Source of the DNA: JBCCCJ01 sp039029315
GTDB taxonomy: Bacteria > Bacteroidota > Bacteroidia > J057
Length of the DNA: 64,000 nucleotides
Assembly (NCBI GenBank): GCA_039029315.1
Contig: JBCCGK010000024.1
Span: 55,879 to 119,878 of the forward strand
Reading direction: 5' to 3'
Part shown: positions 1-9,862 of the stretch, piece by piece
How positions within the stretch are numbered: position 1 is the stretch's first letter
Layout of the letters: each line of letters starts with the position of its first letter
Notes under the pieces: model-generated
Database searches by the model: none
What the model saw: only the letters and a program-made list of their open reading frames with translations
Told to the model about the DNA's origin: nothing
Translations under genes and position numbers: made by a program

Positions 1-2433
1 GAAATGTCGAAAGGGTATAACAAATTCTTTCATGAACTGAACATAAGGAACATCTGGACAACGATGAAGGGAGCTATCGGCAGCACTCATCCATTTTTTG
101 CCTTCTTGTAGCAATTCAGGAGTAGGGTGCTTTAGTAGTTTTGATCGGGTTAAAGTTGATAAATTGATAAGGACCATGGCCACATACAGTTCGGCTTGAG
201 GATTCTCTTTAGCAAGTCTTTTTTGGATTTCCAGGGCTTCTACGTAGACAGCAAATTCTTCAGCCAAGCGATTCAAATTTCTATATACTACTCCCAGATT
301 GGTAAGGATCAGAGCTACGCTGGGTTCATAGGCTTTTGGATTTTCCTTTGCGAGCTGTTTGTATATTTCCAACGATTCTTTGAAAAGATCAATCGCATTG
401 GCATCACCATGCACCAGGCCAAGGTTGGCCAAAGTCCTTCCCAAATCTTTTTTGAATCGGTTGGGATTCTTTGCGGCAAGTCGTCTTTGGATTTCGATTG
501 CTTCCTTATAGAAAGCAATCGATTCAGACCGACGATTCAATTCAAAATATACGACGCCTAGATTATTGAGAGTCTGGGTCAAATCCAACTCGAAACGCTG
601 AGGATATTGTTTTGCGAGCCTTCTTTGAACCTCAAGTGCCTCTGAATATCTAGCAATCGCCTCATCATGCCTATCCAGATCGTCCAAGCATGTTCCAAGA
701 TTGTTAAGCGTTCGGATTATCTCAGGCTCGAACCGCTCTGGATTCTCTTTTAAGAGTGGCCTTTGGATTGCCAAAGCTTCTTCATAAAGAGTAACTGCAT
801 CCTCAAAGCGTTTCATAATAGAATAGGTGTTGCCCAAATTTAGGAGAGTCAATGCTATATCTGGCTGGTAGCGCTGTGGATTCTCTTTTGCTAGCTGCCT
901 TCTGATATTCAAAGCTTCTTTAAAAACAGCGATCGCGTCATCATAGCGATTCAGGTTATTATTGATGTTTCCCAAGTTGTTGAGTGAACTCGCTACATCT
1001 GGCACGAAGCGTTGTGGATTTTCCTTTGAGAGCCTCCTGATGATTGTTAAGGATTCTTCAATAGTAGAGATTGCATCAACGTAGCGATTCAAATCTGCAT
1101 AAGCATTACCTACAGCATTGAGAGCCACTACCAACCCTGGTTCAAAATGCTGTGGGTTTTTCTTTGAAAGCCTCCTTCTGATTACCAAAGCTTCTTCATA
1201 AAAACTGATCGCGTCATCATAGCGATTCAGATCCTGATATGTGTTCCCCAGATTGATGAGTATTGTTGCCAAATCCGCTTCAAAGTGTTGTGAATTTTCC
1301 TTCGAAAATTCCCTTCTGATATCTAAGGCTTCTTCAAGAAAACTTAACGCTTCGTCATAGCGACTCAGGGCATCACAAGCTAAGCCTATACTAGTGAGGG
1401 TGAGTGCCAAATCCGTCTTGAAGCGCGAAGGATTCTTCTCTACGAGCTGTCTTCTGATCTCCAAAGCCTCCTGAAAGGCAATGATCGCATCTGCTCCTTG
1501 ATTCTGAGCATGCAGTCCTCTTCCAAGGTAATGCATCGACATGCTCCTATACCAATCATTGCCTCCAGATACATTCTTCATCAAACTGGCAAATTGGATG
1601 AGTTTCTGACTTTGGTTTTGTTCCTCTAGATAGGCACAGAGAGTCATCAAATTGCCCAGGTTCATCGTATCTGCCATGACTGCAGCCTCGTAATATTCCT
1701 GGGCTTTATCGAACCTGAGTTCTGTCAAGGCCATATCAGCTGCCTTTATCAGGCTTGAGATGTCTTGTTGGTTTGCTTGTTTCATTCTGGCCACAATTTG
1801 CTTGCGAGCCTCAATTCGTTTTATGATTTTTTCTGCATCCAATACATTCAATGCTTCCTCAACTTTTCCTTCCTGGTATAACTGCATGGCTTGGGTGAGT
1901 TCATCCGATGAAGACTGTGGGTCGAAGCGGGATAAACGTGCTGCTAAAGAATCAGCCATTTTCAGAGCACTCTCATAATCTGCATGAAGCTTGGCGATCG
2001 CTGCATAATTGGCTTCTTCAGCAAATCGCTTCGCCGCTGTATCAAAATTCACCTGAATGTTGCGCTCAACTGTAATTTTGTAAAATTTTAGAGCCAATTT
2101 ATCACGTTGATGTTCAGGTGCTAGATGAACTTTGACACGATCCAGCGGATTGTCAGGCAGCCGAGGATGTGTCGCTTCCCGGTTGATCACCGCATAGCCT
2201 TCCATGGCGATGTCGAGAGGGATTTTGGTCCCGGGGCGAAGTCCCGGAAGACTCAGGCTAAAGGTGCCGAGCTCCTGATCCGAGAAAGCTGTAGCAAAGC
2301 CTGAAACTTCTACGCGGACATTGGGCAGACCCTCTTCACCTAGACCATCGATGATTTTGCCATTGAGGGTTTGGGCATGAATGGAAGAAGTTTGGAAGAC
2401 TGAAAACAAGAAGAATAGAATTCCTGGCCGCAT
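1..2433 (-). CDS. Exported TPR-repeat protein with N-terminal carboxypeptidase-regulatory-like domain (3' end outside window)
   Basis: The frame is open from an ATG at 2433 to the window edge (811 codons, no stop), so the gene is partial. It begins with a signal peptide ending near 'SIHAQ', then a ~90-residue beta domain of the CarboxypepD-regulatory type ('NGKIIDGLGEEG' start). A helical linker follows, then at least nine TPR units of 46 residues each, visible at DNA level as a ~138-bp period in the first 1.5 kb. The typical unit carries 'NLGN.Y..LNRYDDAI..YEEAL.IRR.L.KENP'. The N-terminal ~270 residues closely match the upstream gene, so the two are tandem duplicates that diverged in their repeats. 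Only 13 bases separate the two genes, implying one transcript with the CHAT protease gene upstream. I infer an exported protein-protein scaffold or sensor; its ligand is unknown. Confidence 0.85.
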   Translation of the reverse strand, partial: MRPGILFFLFSVFQTSSIHAQTLNGKIIDGLGEEGLPNVRVEVSGFATAFSDQELGTFSLSLPGLRPGTKIPLDIAMEGYAVINREATHPRLPDNPLDRVKVHLAPEHQRDKLALKFYKITVERNIQVNFDTAAKRFAEEANYAAIAKLHADYESALKMADSLAARLSRFDPQSSSDELTQAMQLYQEGKVEEALNVLDAEKIIKRIEARKQIVARMKQANQQDISSLIKAADMALTELRFDKAQEYYEAAVMADTMNLGNLMTLCAYLEEQNQSQKLIQFASLMKNVSGGNDWYRSMSMHYLGRGLHAQNQGADAIIAFQEALEIRRQLVEKNPSRFKTDLALTLTSIGLACDALSRYDEALSFLEEALDIRREFSKENSQHFEADLATILINLGNTYQDLNRYDDAISFYEEALVIRRRLSKKNPQHFEPGLVVALNAVGNAYADLNRYVDAISTIEESLTIIRRLSKENPQRFVPDVASSLNNLGNINNNLNRYDDAIAVFKEALNIRRQLAKENPQRYQPDIALTLLNLGNTYSIMKRFEDAVTLYEEALAIQRPLLKENPERFEPEIIRTLNNLGTCLDDLDRHDEAIARYSEALEVQRRLAKQYPQRFELDLTQTLNNLGVVYFELNRRSESIAFYKEAIEIQRRLAAKNPNRFKKDLGRTLANLGLVHGDANAIDLFKESLEIYKQLAKENPKAYEPSVALILTNLGVVYRNLNRLAEEFAVYVEALEIQKRLAKENPQAELYVAMVLINLSTLTRSKLLKHPTPELLQEGKKWMSAADSSLHRCPDVPYVQFMKEFVIPFRHF

Positions 2434-2446
2434 AAGCAAGGATGTT

Positions 2447-5092
2447 TTATTGGACCAATAGTTCCCGGATGTGGGACAGGTCTGGATGGTTGATCCCTAT
2501 TGTTCTCAACTTTTCCAAATCTGATAAAAAGACTTCTTTGAAGGTGTTAGCTTCCTCTCCGGGCCAGGGTTGATCAGACCATTCATGATAGAGCTTTGTG
2601 GCTTGTTTCTTTTTTCCTTGTAAGAGCAGTGAAGGGGCCAACCAGCGATGAATAGAAGGATAATCACGTTGAAGGTTTATACATTTTCTGGCTGTCAACT
2701 CAGCCTCTTTGTAATCATTATTAAATAGCTGCCAGCAGCTTAAAGAATCCAGAGATTTAGCGAGTAAGTCTGGAATATTCGGCGCTTGAGGATAGCTAAT
2801 ATAGGCGTTCTCATAAAGGTTAATTTTGCGCTTTTGAATAGGGATTTTAAGAGCTATAGATTCCGCCTCATCAATAGAATCAGTCAGACTGTGTACGGGT
2901 TGGATTAACTTAATTTCCCTTAAATCAGCTTTTTTATAGTCAGCTTCCAGCTTGAAATATATATCCCTAATATGCTGAACAAATGCATTCTCAGAACATT
3001 TTTCCAAATAGGAATCTCCCTGCGCCAAACAGGATAAGCCTAATTCGATGAGTTGATCCTCTCCTTTCCTCACAAACCAATCGTAGTACATGATCGCCAT
3101 ACTGATGTTCGTTCCAGCTAAATTCTGATAATACCTGGATTGATTTCCTTCAACCAAACTCTCAAAAACCATCATTGCCTCTTTGAACACCTCCTCAGCT
3201 TCTGGAAATTTTCTCAACTTATTAAGGGCAATCCCATAGTTTAATAGTGAATTCCCCAAATACGGATTGAATCTGCGGGGATTATTCTTTGCCAAATTTC
3301 TCCTGATTTCAATTGCTTCTTCACTAGCCTGGATCGATTCCTGATAACGATCAAGATCTATTAGAGTTGAAGCAATATTGAGAAGATTCATAGAAATTTT
3401 GAATTCAATTCCTGGCTGACCATTTGATACTTGCCTATTTATTTCAAGTGCCCGCTGGAAATAATTCAATCCAAGTTTATCGTCCTCCTCCACCAAACCC
3501 AAATTATTGTAGGCTCCTGCTACATTCGCCGTATAAAGCTTCGGAGAGCGTTTGGCTAATTTTTTCCGCACTTCCAACACTTTCAAAAACATGCGATGTG
3601 CTTCTGCTTTTTGACCCATTTCTCGTTGAAGCAAAGCAAAGTTATTCAGGACATAAACGAAATCCGGATCATATCTGATAGGATCTTTTTTTGATAACTT
3701 CTCGAGTATTTTCAGAGATTCTGTATATACCTCACTCGCCCTTGAGTAATCGAGCTTTTCAGCTAAGGTGTACGCAAGGTTATTCAAAGAAGAAGCAAGA
3801 GAATATTCATAACGTTCTGGATTTTGGAGGGACAGTTTACGTCGGATTTCTATGCTTTCTTTGTAAACATGGATTGCATCTTGATATCGATTGCTCATAT
3901 AATACCCATTTCCAAGATTTGAAAAAATAGTAGCCAAATCATCCAAATAATGGCTGGGTTTTAGCTCTGCCAATCGTTGCCATAGTTTCAAAGAGGTTTC
4001 AGAGGCCTCCAGGCTTTCTTCCATCTTGTTCAACTTTCTTTGGGCAATTCCAATATAATTGAGGCAGCTTGCCATATGACTTTGCCAGAAAATAGAATCG
4101 GGGTTCCTCATCTGCTCTAATACAGTTTTTGCATCCAAGAGATGATCGAGTGCCTTGCGATCTTGATTCATTGTGATGTAGGAATATCCAATCTCATTGA
4201 GTAGGATCACTTGCATGTCTTCATCTGGATGTTGTCTTAGAGCGAGAAAAAAAATATTCAGTGCTTTTTCAATGAGGTTTCGCTCCCGGAAGAATAATCC
4301 AATCATTTTGAGATTTTCCACTTTGCCTGTATCCAATTGGATCAAAGCATCATAATATTTTTCAGCTTCATCGAATCGAAGGGCTGATAAGGCCATATCG
4401 GCAGCCTTAAAAAGGCTTGAATAATCTTGTTGATTGGCTTCAATTAAGTCATTGATAGCATTTTTTCTGTTTTCGATCCTATTGATTATTTTATCTGCAT
4501 CTAATATTTCTAATGCCTCATTTATCTTCCCTTTCTGAAATAACTGCATAGCGATGGTAATGTCCTCAGAGGCCATTTGAGGATCAAATTGAGCCAATCT
4601 CGCAGCAAGTGAATCGCTCATCTTAAGGGCTGATTCCTTATCTGAATGAAGTTTGCCGATGGCTTCATAATTGGCCTCCTTTGCAAATCGCTTCGCCGCT
4701 GCATCAAAATTCACCTGAATATTTCGCTCGACATTGATTTTGTAAAAGGAGAGAGCCAGTTCATCTCGTTTGTCTTTCGGAGCGAGATGAATCTTGATGC
4801 GATCCAGTGGATTATCAGGAAGACGGGGCTGGGTTGCTTCCCTGTTGATTACCGCATAGCCTTCTTTGGCGATGTCCAGGGGGATTTTGGCTCCAGGGCG
4901 AAGACCAGGGAGGCTCAGACTAAAGGTACCCATCTCCTGATCAGAAAAAGCTGTAGCAAAGCCCGCAACTTCCACTCGGACATTGGGCATGCCTTCTTCG
5001 CCCAGACCGTCGATGATTTTTCCATTGAGTACCTGGGCAGTCAGGGAAGTGCTCAGGAGAAACAAAAATAAGAGCAGGGATAGACGTGGCAT
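2447..5092 (-). CDS. Exported TPR-repeat protein with N-terminal carboxypeptidase-regulatory-like domain
   Basis: 881 residues. A signal peptide ('LLLFLFLLSTSLTAQ') is followed by a CarboxypepD-regulatory-like beta sandwich (about residues 20-105), a helical segment, and a long array of kinesin-light-chain-style TPRs up to about residue 640. The array includes repeated 'SLNNLA..' and 'SNLGNGYY' helices. A less regular helical C-terminus ends in 'IRELLVQ'. It is the middle gene of a minus-strand operon: the CHAT protease gene ends 88 bases upstream and a tandem paralogue starts 13 bases downstream. The beta domain resembles the one at the C-terminus of the CHAT protein. This suggests the two meet on the same side of the inner membrane, but that is inference. 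No enzymatic motif is visible. Confidence 0.85.
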   Translation of the reverse strand: MPRLSLLLFLFLLSTSLTAQVLNGKIIDGLGEEGMPNVRVEVAGFATAFSDQEMGTFSLSLPGLRPGAKIPLDIAKEGYAVINREATQPRLPDNPLDRIKIHLAPKDKRDELALSFYKINVERNIQVNFDAAAKRFAKEANYEAIGKLHSDKESALKMSDSLAARLAQFDPQMASEDITIAMQLFQKGKINEALEILDADKIINRIENRKNAINDLIEANQQDYSSLFKAADMALSALRFDEAEKYYDALIQLDTGKVENLKMIGLFFRERNLIEKALNIFFLALRQHPDEDMQVILLNEIGYSYITMNQDRKALDHLLDAKTVLEQMRNPDSIFWQSHMASCLNYIGIAQRKLNKMEESLEASETSLKLWQRLAELKPSHYLDDLATIFSNLGNGYYMSNRYQDAIHVYKESIEIRRKLSLQNPERYEYSLASSLNNLAYTLAEKLDYSRASEVYTESLKILEKLSKKDPIRYDPDFVYVLNNFALLQREMGQKAEAHRMFLKVLEVRKKLAKRSPKLYTANVAGAYNNLGLVEEDDKLGLNYFQRALEINRQVSNGQPGIEFKISMNLLNIASTLIDLDRYQESIQASEEAIEIRRNLAKNNPRRFNPYLGNSLLNYGIALNKLRKFPEAEEVFKEAMMVFESLVEGNQSRYYQNLAGTNISMAIMYYDWFVRKGEDQLIELGLSCLAQGDSYLEKCSENAFVQHIRDIYFKLEADYKKADLREIKLIQPVHSLTDSIDEAESIALKIPIQKRKINLYENAYISYPQAPNIPDLLAKSLDSLSCWQLFNNDYKEAELTARKCINLQRDYPSIHRWLAPSLLLQGKKKQATKLYHEWSDQPWPGEEANTFKEVFLSDLEKLRTIGINHPDLSHIRELLVQ

Positions 5093-5180
5093 GACTATTC
5101 TTTTAAAATGGTCCTGAAAGATGTGAAAGGGAAAGGAAGATCAAAGTAGCAATTTTCTGCGGAAATGCGAAAGAGCTTCT

Positions 5181-6434
5181 CTACTCTCGAAGCAGAACCA
5201 ATTCAATCTCATCCAGATCTGCATGTAATTTGTAAGAGGCACTCCTGGCTTGATAGCCTGCCTTTTGCCAGCGAAGGGTATGCACCAGTTTGGGTACATC
5301 TTCAGCCTTGACTGGCAAAACAAATCGACCATCTTCCCCACTCGAAATAGAAGTATCTCCTAATTGGATCTGTACTCCCTCAAGACTTTCCCCTGATTCT
5401 CCTCTTACCCATCCCTGAATGCGGGTTAGATTGGGATGCCACAGAAGTCGCAATGCCTCTGGTGTTTTGGAGATTTCGATCAGACTGTCCTCCAGGATGA
5501 GGAATTTAGAGTCAAGACTAATGGGCACTTTGCCATGACTTCCTTTCACTTGTGGAATCTCCAAAGCTGATCCCCTCTCCAATTCCAACTCCAGTTTGCG
5601 GTCAGGAAGATGCACACGTAAGAAATGATGGATGTCATTGTGTGGAGTGGCAAAATGAAGCTGAGCACTGGTTCCATCTGGATACTGAATAGGCAAGCGC
5701 ATATCGAAAGGCAAGACATTCATCCAAAACCAATAGGTTCCCAGGCAGGTCACGATCAACAAGCTTGCTGCAATACCTGTTATTTTCCATGGAAATGGAG
5801 CCTTTGTCGCCAATGCCCATGGCTCCTGTTCAGGATCATACAATCGCCAAGGTAGGACACTGTCTTTCTGTTCTTCCACCTCTTCAAACACCAGACTCCG
5901 ACGCTGCCCACCCAGTTGAGCGACCGTTGCGCCTTCTGCTTCCTCAAAACTTTGACTGATAGGATGCCCCACTGCGAGACTTTGGAAAAACTGACTCGCA
6001 AAATTGAGGGCTGCTTGATCACTGATGGGCGTATCTGTCAGAATTAGACGTGGAATCCCTGCTTTTTGAAAGGGCGTTTGTTGGGCCGCAGTGGCACAAC
6101 CATTCATAAAAACCAATTCAATCCCCTTTTGCTGTCCCAAAAACTGCGCAAGCCCTCGTACATCCAATGGTTTCTTAGATCCACTCAACATTAGCTCCAA
6201 ATCCTGTGCATGGCCACCATAGTGGAAGATTCTAATCCTGTCTCCAAAGCTGCGGAAGGCATCAAAAATATCCTCTGCCGTCGCATTGGGCAGCTCTTCA
6301 AGTTGGAGCAATTTCTTCTCGACCAGGGGCGCCAAAGCTTTGCGAATGCTGCGTTGCTCCTCTGCAATGCTTCTCAGAAATCTCCCTTCGCGATCATTGG
6401 CAAAGGCCAGAAGAATGATAGGGATGTTTGCCAT
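5181..6434 (-). CDS. Membrane-anchored CHAT-domain (caspase-like) cysteine protease with C-terminal CarboxypepD-like domain
   Basis: 417 residues. Residues 1-200 are a compact CHAT domain with the catalytic dyad in place: His75 in 'HYGGH' and Cys113 in 'MNGCAT'. The family's 'AGIP.LILTDTPISDQAA' segment follows. A single membrane span lies near residues 222-244. It is preceded by lysines and there is no signal peptide, so the protease is predicted to be cytoplasmic and the C-terminus periplasmic. The last ~80 residues form a CarboxypepD-regulatory-like beta domain ('GWVRGESGESLEGVQI'). CHAT proteases cleave partner proteins when activated. Here the neighbours are two exported TPR proteins carrying the same kind of beta domain, which suggests periplasmic sensing relayed to a cytoplasmic protease. 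The domain order is clear; the signalling model is inference. The 287 bases upstream (6435-6721) contain no recognisable gene and must hold the operon promoter. Confidence 0.85.
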   Translation of the reverse strand: MANIPIILLAFANDREGRFLRSIAEEQRSIRKALAPLVEKKLLQLEELPNATAEDIFDAFRSFGDRIRIFHYGGHAQDLELMLSGSKKPLDVRGLAQFLGQQKGIELVFMNGCATAAQQTPFQKAGIPRLILTDTPISDQAALNFASQFFQSLAVGHPISQSFEEAEGATVAQLGGQRRSLVFEEVEEQKDSVLPWRLYDPEQEPWALATKAPFPWKITGIAASLLIVTCLGTYWFWMNVLPFDMRLPIQYPDGTSAQLHFATPHNDIHHFLRVHLPDRKLELELERGSALEIPQVKGSHGKVPISLDSKFLILEDSLIEISKTPEALRLLWHPNLTRIQGWVRGESGESLEGVQIQLGDTSISSGEDGRFVLPVKAEDVPKLVHTLRWQKAGYQARSASYKLHADLDEIELVLLRE

Positions 6435-6721
6435 GGGATGAAGGCTTCAGGATATAAACAAGGAAGATAATTGTCTCAATTGTTCCCAAGAAATCAGACC
6501 TACGACTCATATCTATCATTGTTTGTTCGGAATCAATCTATCAAAATTTGCATGATAATAAAATAGCACCCCAGACAAGTTATACTCATGAAAGTCAAAT
6601 TTGAAGGAAGATTTTGTGTTCTGCTATCCAACACCCAACCGAACTACCATAATTGAGGAAACTTAAGCTGATACGCATCCCCAAATTACCCCAAAACCAC
6701 CATTTTCACAATTATCCCAAA

Positions 6722-8344
6722 TCACTCCTCTGGCAACAATGACATCATCGGCACCACCTCCCCAAAAGCCGAAGGATTGTAATAGCGCAAAAAGAAATCA
6801 AAGTGCATCTCTACAAAGGCGTATCCAGAGATCATCGGATGGCACAGATTCCCCATCGCATAGTGCTCAGCAATATAATGCGCCAGAGAAGGATCTAGTT
6901 CATAGAAGAATGAATAAAACAGCTGATGGGACTGCTCTGTAGAGAGGGATTTCTGTTGGAGAAGATCTATCACCTCTGGAATCAAAGAAGACATGCTTAT
7001 TCCTTCTCCAGGGACATAAAAGGCAGCTAAAGAGCCGCTGCCCAAATTGAGATCCTCAAAACCAGTGGAGCGTTCCTGAAACAGCTTAATATATTTTGAT
7101 TCCTTTCTGTCAGAAGGCAGGGATTTGGTTTTGTGTTTGTTCCACCAGCTATTGTGGTCTCCCATGGCTTTCGTCAAGGCTTTTTCATCCGGAAAAAAGA
7201 CCAATCGCTTGCCAAAGTAACTGAGGAAGGCTTCTTCCATTTCCTGGGTGATTTCGCGAATCTTCTCCTGTTGATCCTCTGACCAACCATGGAAGTTTTG
7301 GAATTGGGGATCTACCCGCATCTTGTCGAGATCTTTGTCTTTTTTGCCCCACGCCATATACGTCCCACTGAGCCACCATTTCCCTTGCCAGGGGACAATG
7401 TTGAACACCGCGAGCTCTTCCCCAGCCGTCATCTGCGAGAGTTCGAGATCCATAGATTCCCGGCAAATGGCAAACTTCCGCTTGGTATGGACAAAGCTAA
7501 AATGGTAACTGTCTTCATCATGCCCTTCGTAAAGGAACATTCCAGGCAATCGCTGAGTCATGTTACGAACATCGGTCCGCACTTCTTCAGAACATCTTGC
7601 TACCTCAGCCAACCATTCAGCAGCAGTCAATCCACAGCAGGAGGTGTTTTTTGTAAACAGGAAATCCTCCTTCATGCCGTATATCATCATTTCTGGCTCC
7701 ACCTTTTGCATCAACTCAGGCTTGTCCTCAAAAAACTCCTCAATTCTTTCTTGCAAAGCTGGAATGAATTCAGGACCGAGCAAGTAATTCTCAAAGGCCA
7801 TCCAATCCAGGATCATTTTGAGATCGAAATAAAAGGTGTCTGCCGAGAGATCGAGCCATTGCTCATAGAAATCAGTTGAGGGCAATTCATCTATCTGTTC
7901 TTCAAATAAATCGTACAGGTGATTTGCAACTTCCAGAATGGGTTCACCATATGGATCGAGGGTTTTATGAGCCATTTTGCCCAAATGGTACCAAATCAGA
8001 TAGGCAAAATCCTGCGGATTGAGATAATCAGGATCATAGTCTTCCAGATCATAAAAGGGAAGGGCATATCCGTACAACTCCTTGTTTTTTCGCTGAAAAG
8101 CTTTCCACAAGCCAATTTCGTTGATAGAGTCTTCCACATAAGACCCAAGAATGACAGCCATATCAATCAACATCTCCCGCTCGAAGAGTAGCTGAAATCC
8201 CTGTTTCGGATGACTCAAATACTGATAAGCTTTTTTGACCAGTTTCAGGTAATCACCATCGTAAGAAGAGAATTGCTCATAAGGGCGATACTTCATCCAG
8301 TCTTTTCCTGTTGGACCTTGGTTGATTCTGCGAAATTTTGGCAT
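6722..8344 (-). CDS. Uncharacterised cytoplasmic protein, DUF3843-like
   Basis: 540 residues, no signal peptide and no membrane span. The N-terminus ('KDWMKYRPYEQ..YDGDYLKLV') resembles the Bacteroidota family DUF3843, whose function is unknown. The protein is acidic and rich in aromatic residues, with a Cys-Cys pair in 'NTSCCGLTAAEW' near residue 235 and a WxGKWWLSG segment in the middle. It runs in the same direction as the CHAT operon and lies upstream of it with a 287-base gap, so it may or may not be co-transcribed. The family assignment is from memory of the sequence pattern; a profile search would settle it. Confidence 0.7.
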   Translation of the reverse strand: MPKFRRINQGPTGKDWMKYRPYEQFSSYDGDYLKLVKKAYQYLSHPKQGFQLLFEREMLIDMAVILGSYVEDSINEIGLWKAFQRKNKELYGYALPFYDLEDYDPDYLNPQDFAYLIWYHLGKMAHKTLDPYGEPILEVANHLYDLFEEQIDELPSTDFYEQWLDLSADTFYFDLKMILDWMAFENYLLGPEFIPALQERIEEFFEDKPELMQKVEPEMMIYGMKEDFLFTKNTSCCGLTAAEWLAEVARCSEEVRTDVRNMTQRLPGMFLYEGHDEDSYHFSFVHTKRKFAICRESMDLELSQMTAGEELAVFNIVPWQGKWWLSGTYMAWGKKDKDLDKMRVDPQFQNFHGWSEDQQEKIREITQEMEEAFLSYFGKRLVFFPDEKALTKAMGDHNSWWNKHKTKSLPSDRKESKYIKLFQERSTGFEDLNLGSGSLAAFYVPGEGISMSSLIPEVIDLLQQKSLSTEQSHQLFYSFFYELDPSLAHYIAEHYAMGNLCHPMISGYAFVEMHFDFFLRYYNPSAFGEVVPMMSLLPEE

Positions 8345-8960
8345 GAGAGCGGAGGGGATTTTGGATTTTTTGGATGAGATGAACGCTTGAATGTCGAAGA
8401 TAGAAATCGCTTTCTTTTCTCCAAAGCATGAAGGGGAGAATTATGTACCTTTCTATCCAAAACAATTAGGATATACTACAAGAACAAGAAGTTGTTCATT
8501 GACTAAAAAGCATTCCTGCCTGAAAAACTGGTTGAAAAAAAAAGACTTTCATATTCCTCAATCTTCCATTCGTAGAAAAAAATCTTCCGATCAGATGTTG
8601 ACCTCTATGTTGGGACAAACAAAAACGCCCATCACAAATCCCAATATCATGATCGCTTTTTCAGCGTACAGATTCAATCATCCAAGCACCGTTCGACATG
8701 CAGGTAAGGTGAGATCTGTCTGATCTAGCGGATGGTCCCAAAACCCAACAATCGATTCGGCAGGATGTGATCGACTATTTGAAGAACTATTATGAGTTGA
8801 GAAAATGATGCCTGAAGGCCGTTGGAATTGCAAAGGCAAGTATACCGTTTGCTCAGAAAAAAAGACCGTTCTTCATTGAAAAGCCTCCTTTCAACTGACA
8901 TTTTCCGAGAGATGTGCCTTTCCTGCCGTTATTGTAGCATACCAACAAAACAAAAACACT
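8345..8960. other. 616-base intergenic stretch without a supported gene
   Basis: Several short open frames occur but none has coding character. A short plus-strand frame ending in TGA at 8806-8808 encodes a tail with 'QDVIDYLKNYYELRK'. It vaguely recalls the C-terminal end of IS3-type transposases and could be a remnant, but it has no identifiable body. The A-rich stretch at about 8945-8960 is the leader of the gene that starts at 8961. Confidence 0.4.
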
Positions 8961-9590
8961 ATGAAAAGCTTACTAGAACAGGTACTCTTGCAACATGCGA
9001 ATCACTTCCAGTCTCGTCTGACCACAGCAATTCGCATGATGATTGCCACAGGCATATGTCTGCTATGTTCTGCCTCTCTATTTGCAGCGACCCCAGTGAA
9101 GCCACTGAGCAATAAGGTCCTGAAGACAATTGAAGGCAAATACGACAAGGAGACTCGGAAGATGTTCAGTGGAAAAGGGAGCGAAAAAAATGTTCTGGCC
9201 TTGAAGCGCTTGATCGCCGAAGAAGTGAATCCTGATCTGGCCATCTCTGCCATCAGAATGTACAATCAGGCGAGAAGCTACCGCTCAGGAAGCAAGCAAA
9301 GAAGGGCGGCAATCAGAGAGATGGAAGCCTTGTTTTCGAGCAGCAACATCTGCTGGAAGAAGGGGCGCGATATTGTGATTGGGGCAAGCACGGCGATTGC
9401 AGCGAGAAAGTCCAGAACAGTCCAGAATACCTATCAGAATCCCAACAAGCCTTCTTGCCGCTCAAAAAGAACCGTAAGCAAACGAGCACCAAAGGTAAAA
9501 TTTCAGGATTCTGATCGTCTTGCCGAGAATGTTCTCCTAACCAAATTGAGAGGAAATATCACACATAGCCTCTCTCCATCCCTCAGCTAA
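8961..9590 (+). CDS. Small exported protein of unknown function
   Basis: 209 residues. The start at 8961 follows an A-rich leader typical of Bacteroidota initiation sites. A second possible start is the ATG pair at 9036/9039, just before the hydrophobic segment 'MMIATGICLLCSASLFAA', which looks like a signal peptide with an AxA cleavage site. The mature part is basic (many Arg/Lys), with 'IEGKYDKETRKMFSGKGSE' early and a low-complexity basic tail. I recognise no family. A strong hairpin terminator follows the stop. Confidence 0.6.
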   Translation: MKSLLEQVLLQHANHFQSRLTTAIRMMIATGICLLCSASLFAATPVKPLSNKVLKTIEGKYDKETRKMFSGKGSEKNVLALKRLIAEEVNPDLAISAIRMYNQARSYRSGSKQRRAAIREMEALFSSSNICWKKGRDIVIGASTAIAARKSRTVQNTYQNPNKPSCRSKRTVSKRAPKVKFQDSDRLAENVLLTKLRGNITHSLSPSLS

Positions 9591-9632
9591 GAGATATCGT
9601 CTTCATAGTGTTGTAGTTGATTTGTGCCAAAT

Positions 9633-9668
9633 AAAAAACACTCTATACTGATGTATGGAGTGTTTTTT
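9633..9668. terminator. Bidirectional intrinsic terminator
   Basis: A 16-bp stem (one G-U pair) with a 4-base loop is flanked by A6 on the left and T6 on the right, so it can act on both strands. It sits between the plus-strand gene ending at 9590 and the minus-strand tRNA-Leu, and can terminate both. Confidence 0.85.
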
Positions 9669-9678
9669 ATTGGATTCG

Positions 9679-9762
9679 TACCCAGGGTCGGACTCGAACC
9701 GACACGGGTTTAACCCCAATGGTGTTTGAGACCATCGCGTCTACCAATTCCGCCACCTGGGC
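9679..9762 (-). tRNA. tRNA-Leu(CAA)
   Basis: An 84-nt cloverleaf on the minus strand. The acceptor arms GCCCAGG and CCTGGGT pair with a G-U closing pair, and A is the discriminator base. The D-arm contains 'GGTAGACGC'. The anticodon stem ATGGT/ACCAT encloses loop CTCAAAC, giving anticodon CAA. The long variable arm is that of a class II leucine tRNA, and the T-arm contains GTTCGAGTC. No CCA is encoded. It decodes UUG. Confidence 0.95.
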
Positions 9763-9862
9763 TGGGTACGGGAAGCATAGAAAAGAACGAGCTTCCAAAA
9801 GTGTTGCAAATGTAGGGAAGAGACCTGACATTCTGCAAATTTTTCGCTAAAATATTCTTCCT

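Noticed and set aside
1..1500. Regular ~138-bp period that could be taken for a satellite or CRISPR-like array
   Set aside because: The unit is in frame, diverged, and encodes 46-residue TPR repeats; there are no identical short repeats with unique spacers.
8725..8808. Possible IS3-type transposase tail
   Set aside because: Only ~28 codons with a vague resemblance; no transposase core, ends or target duplication.
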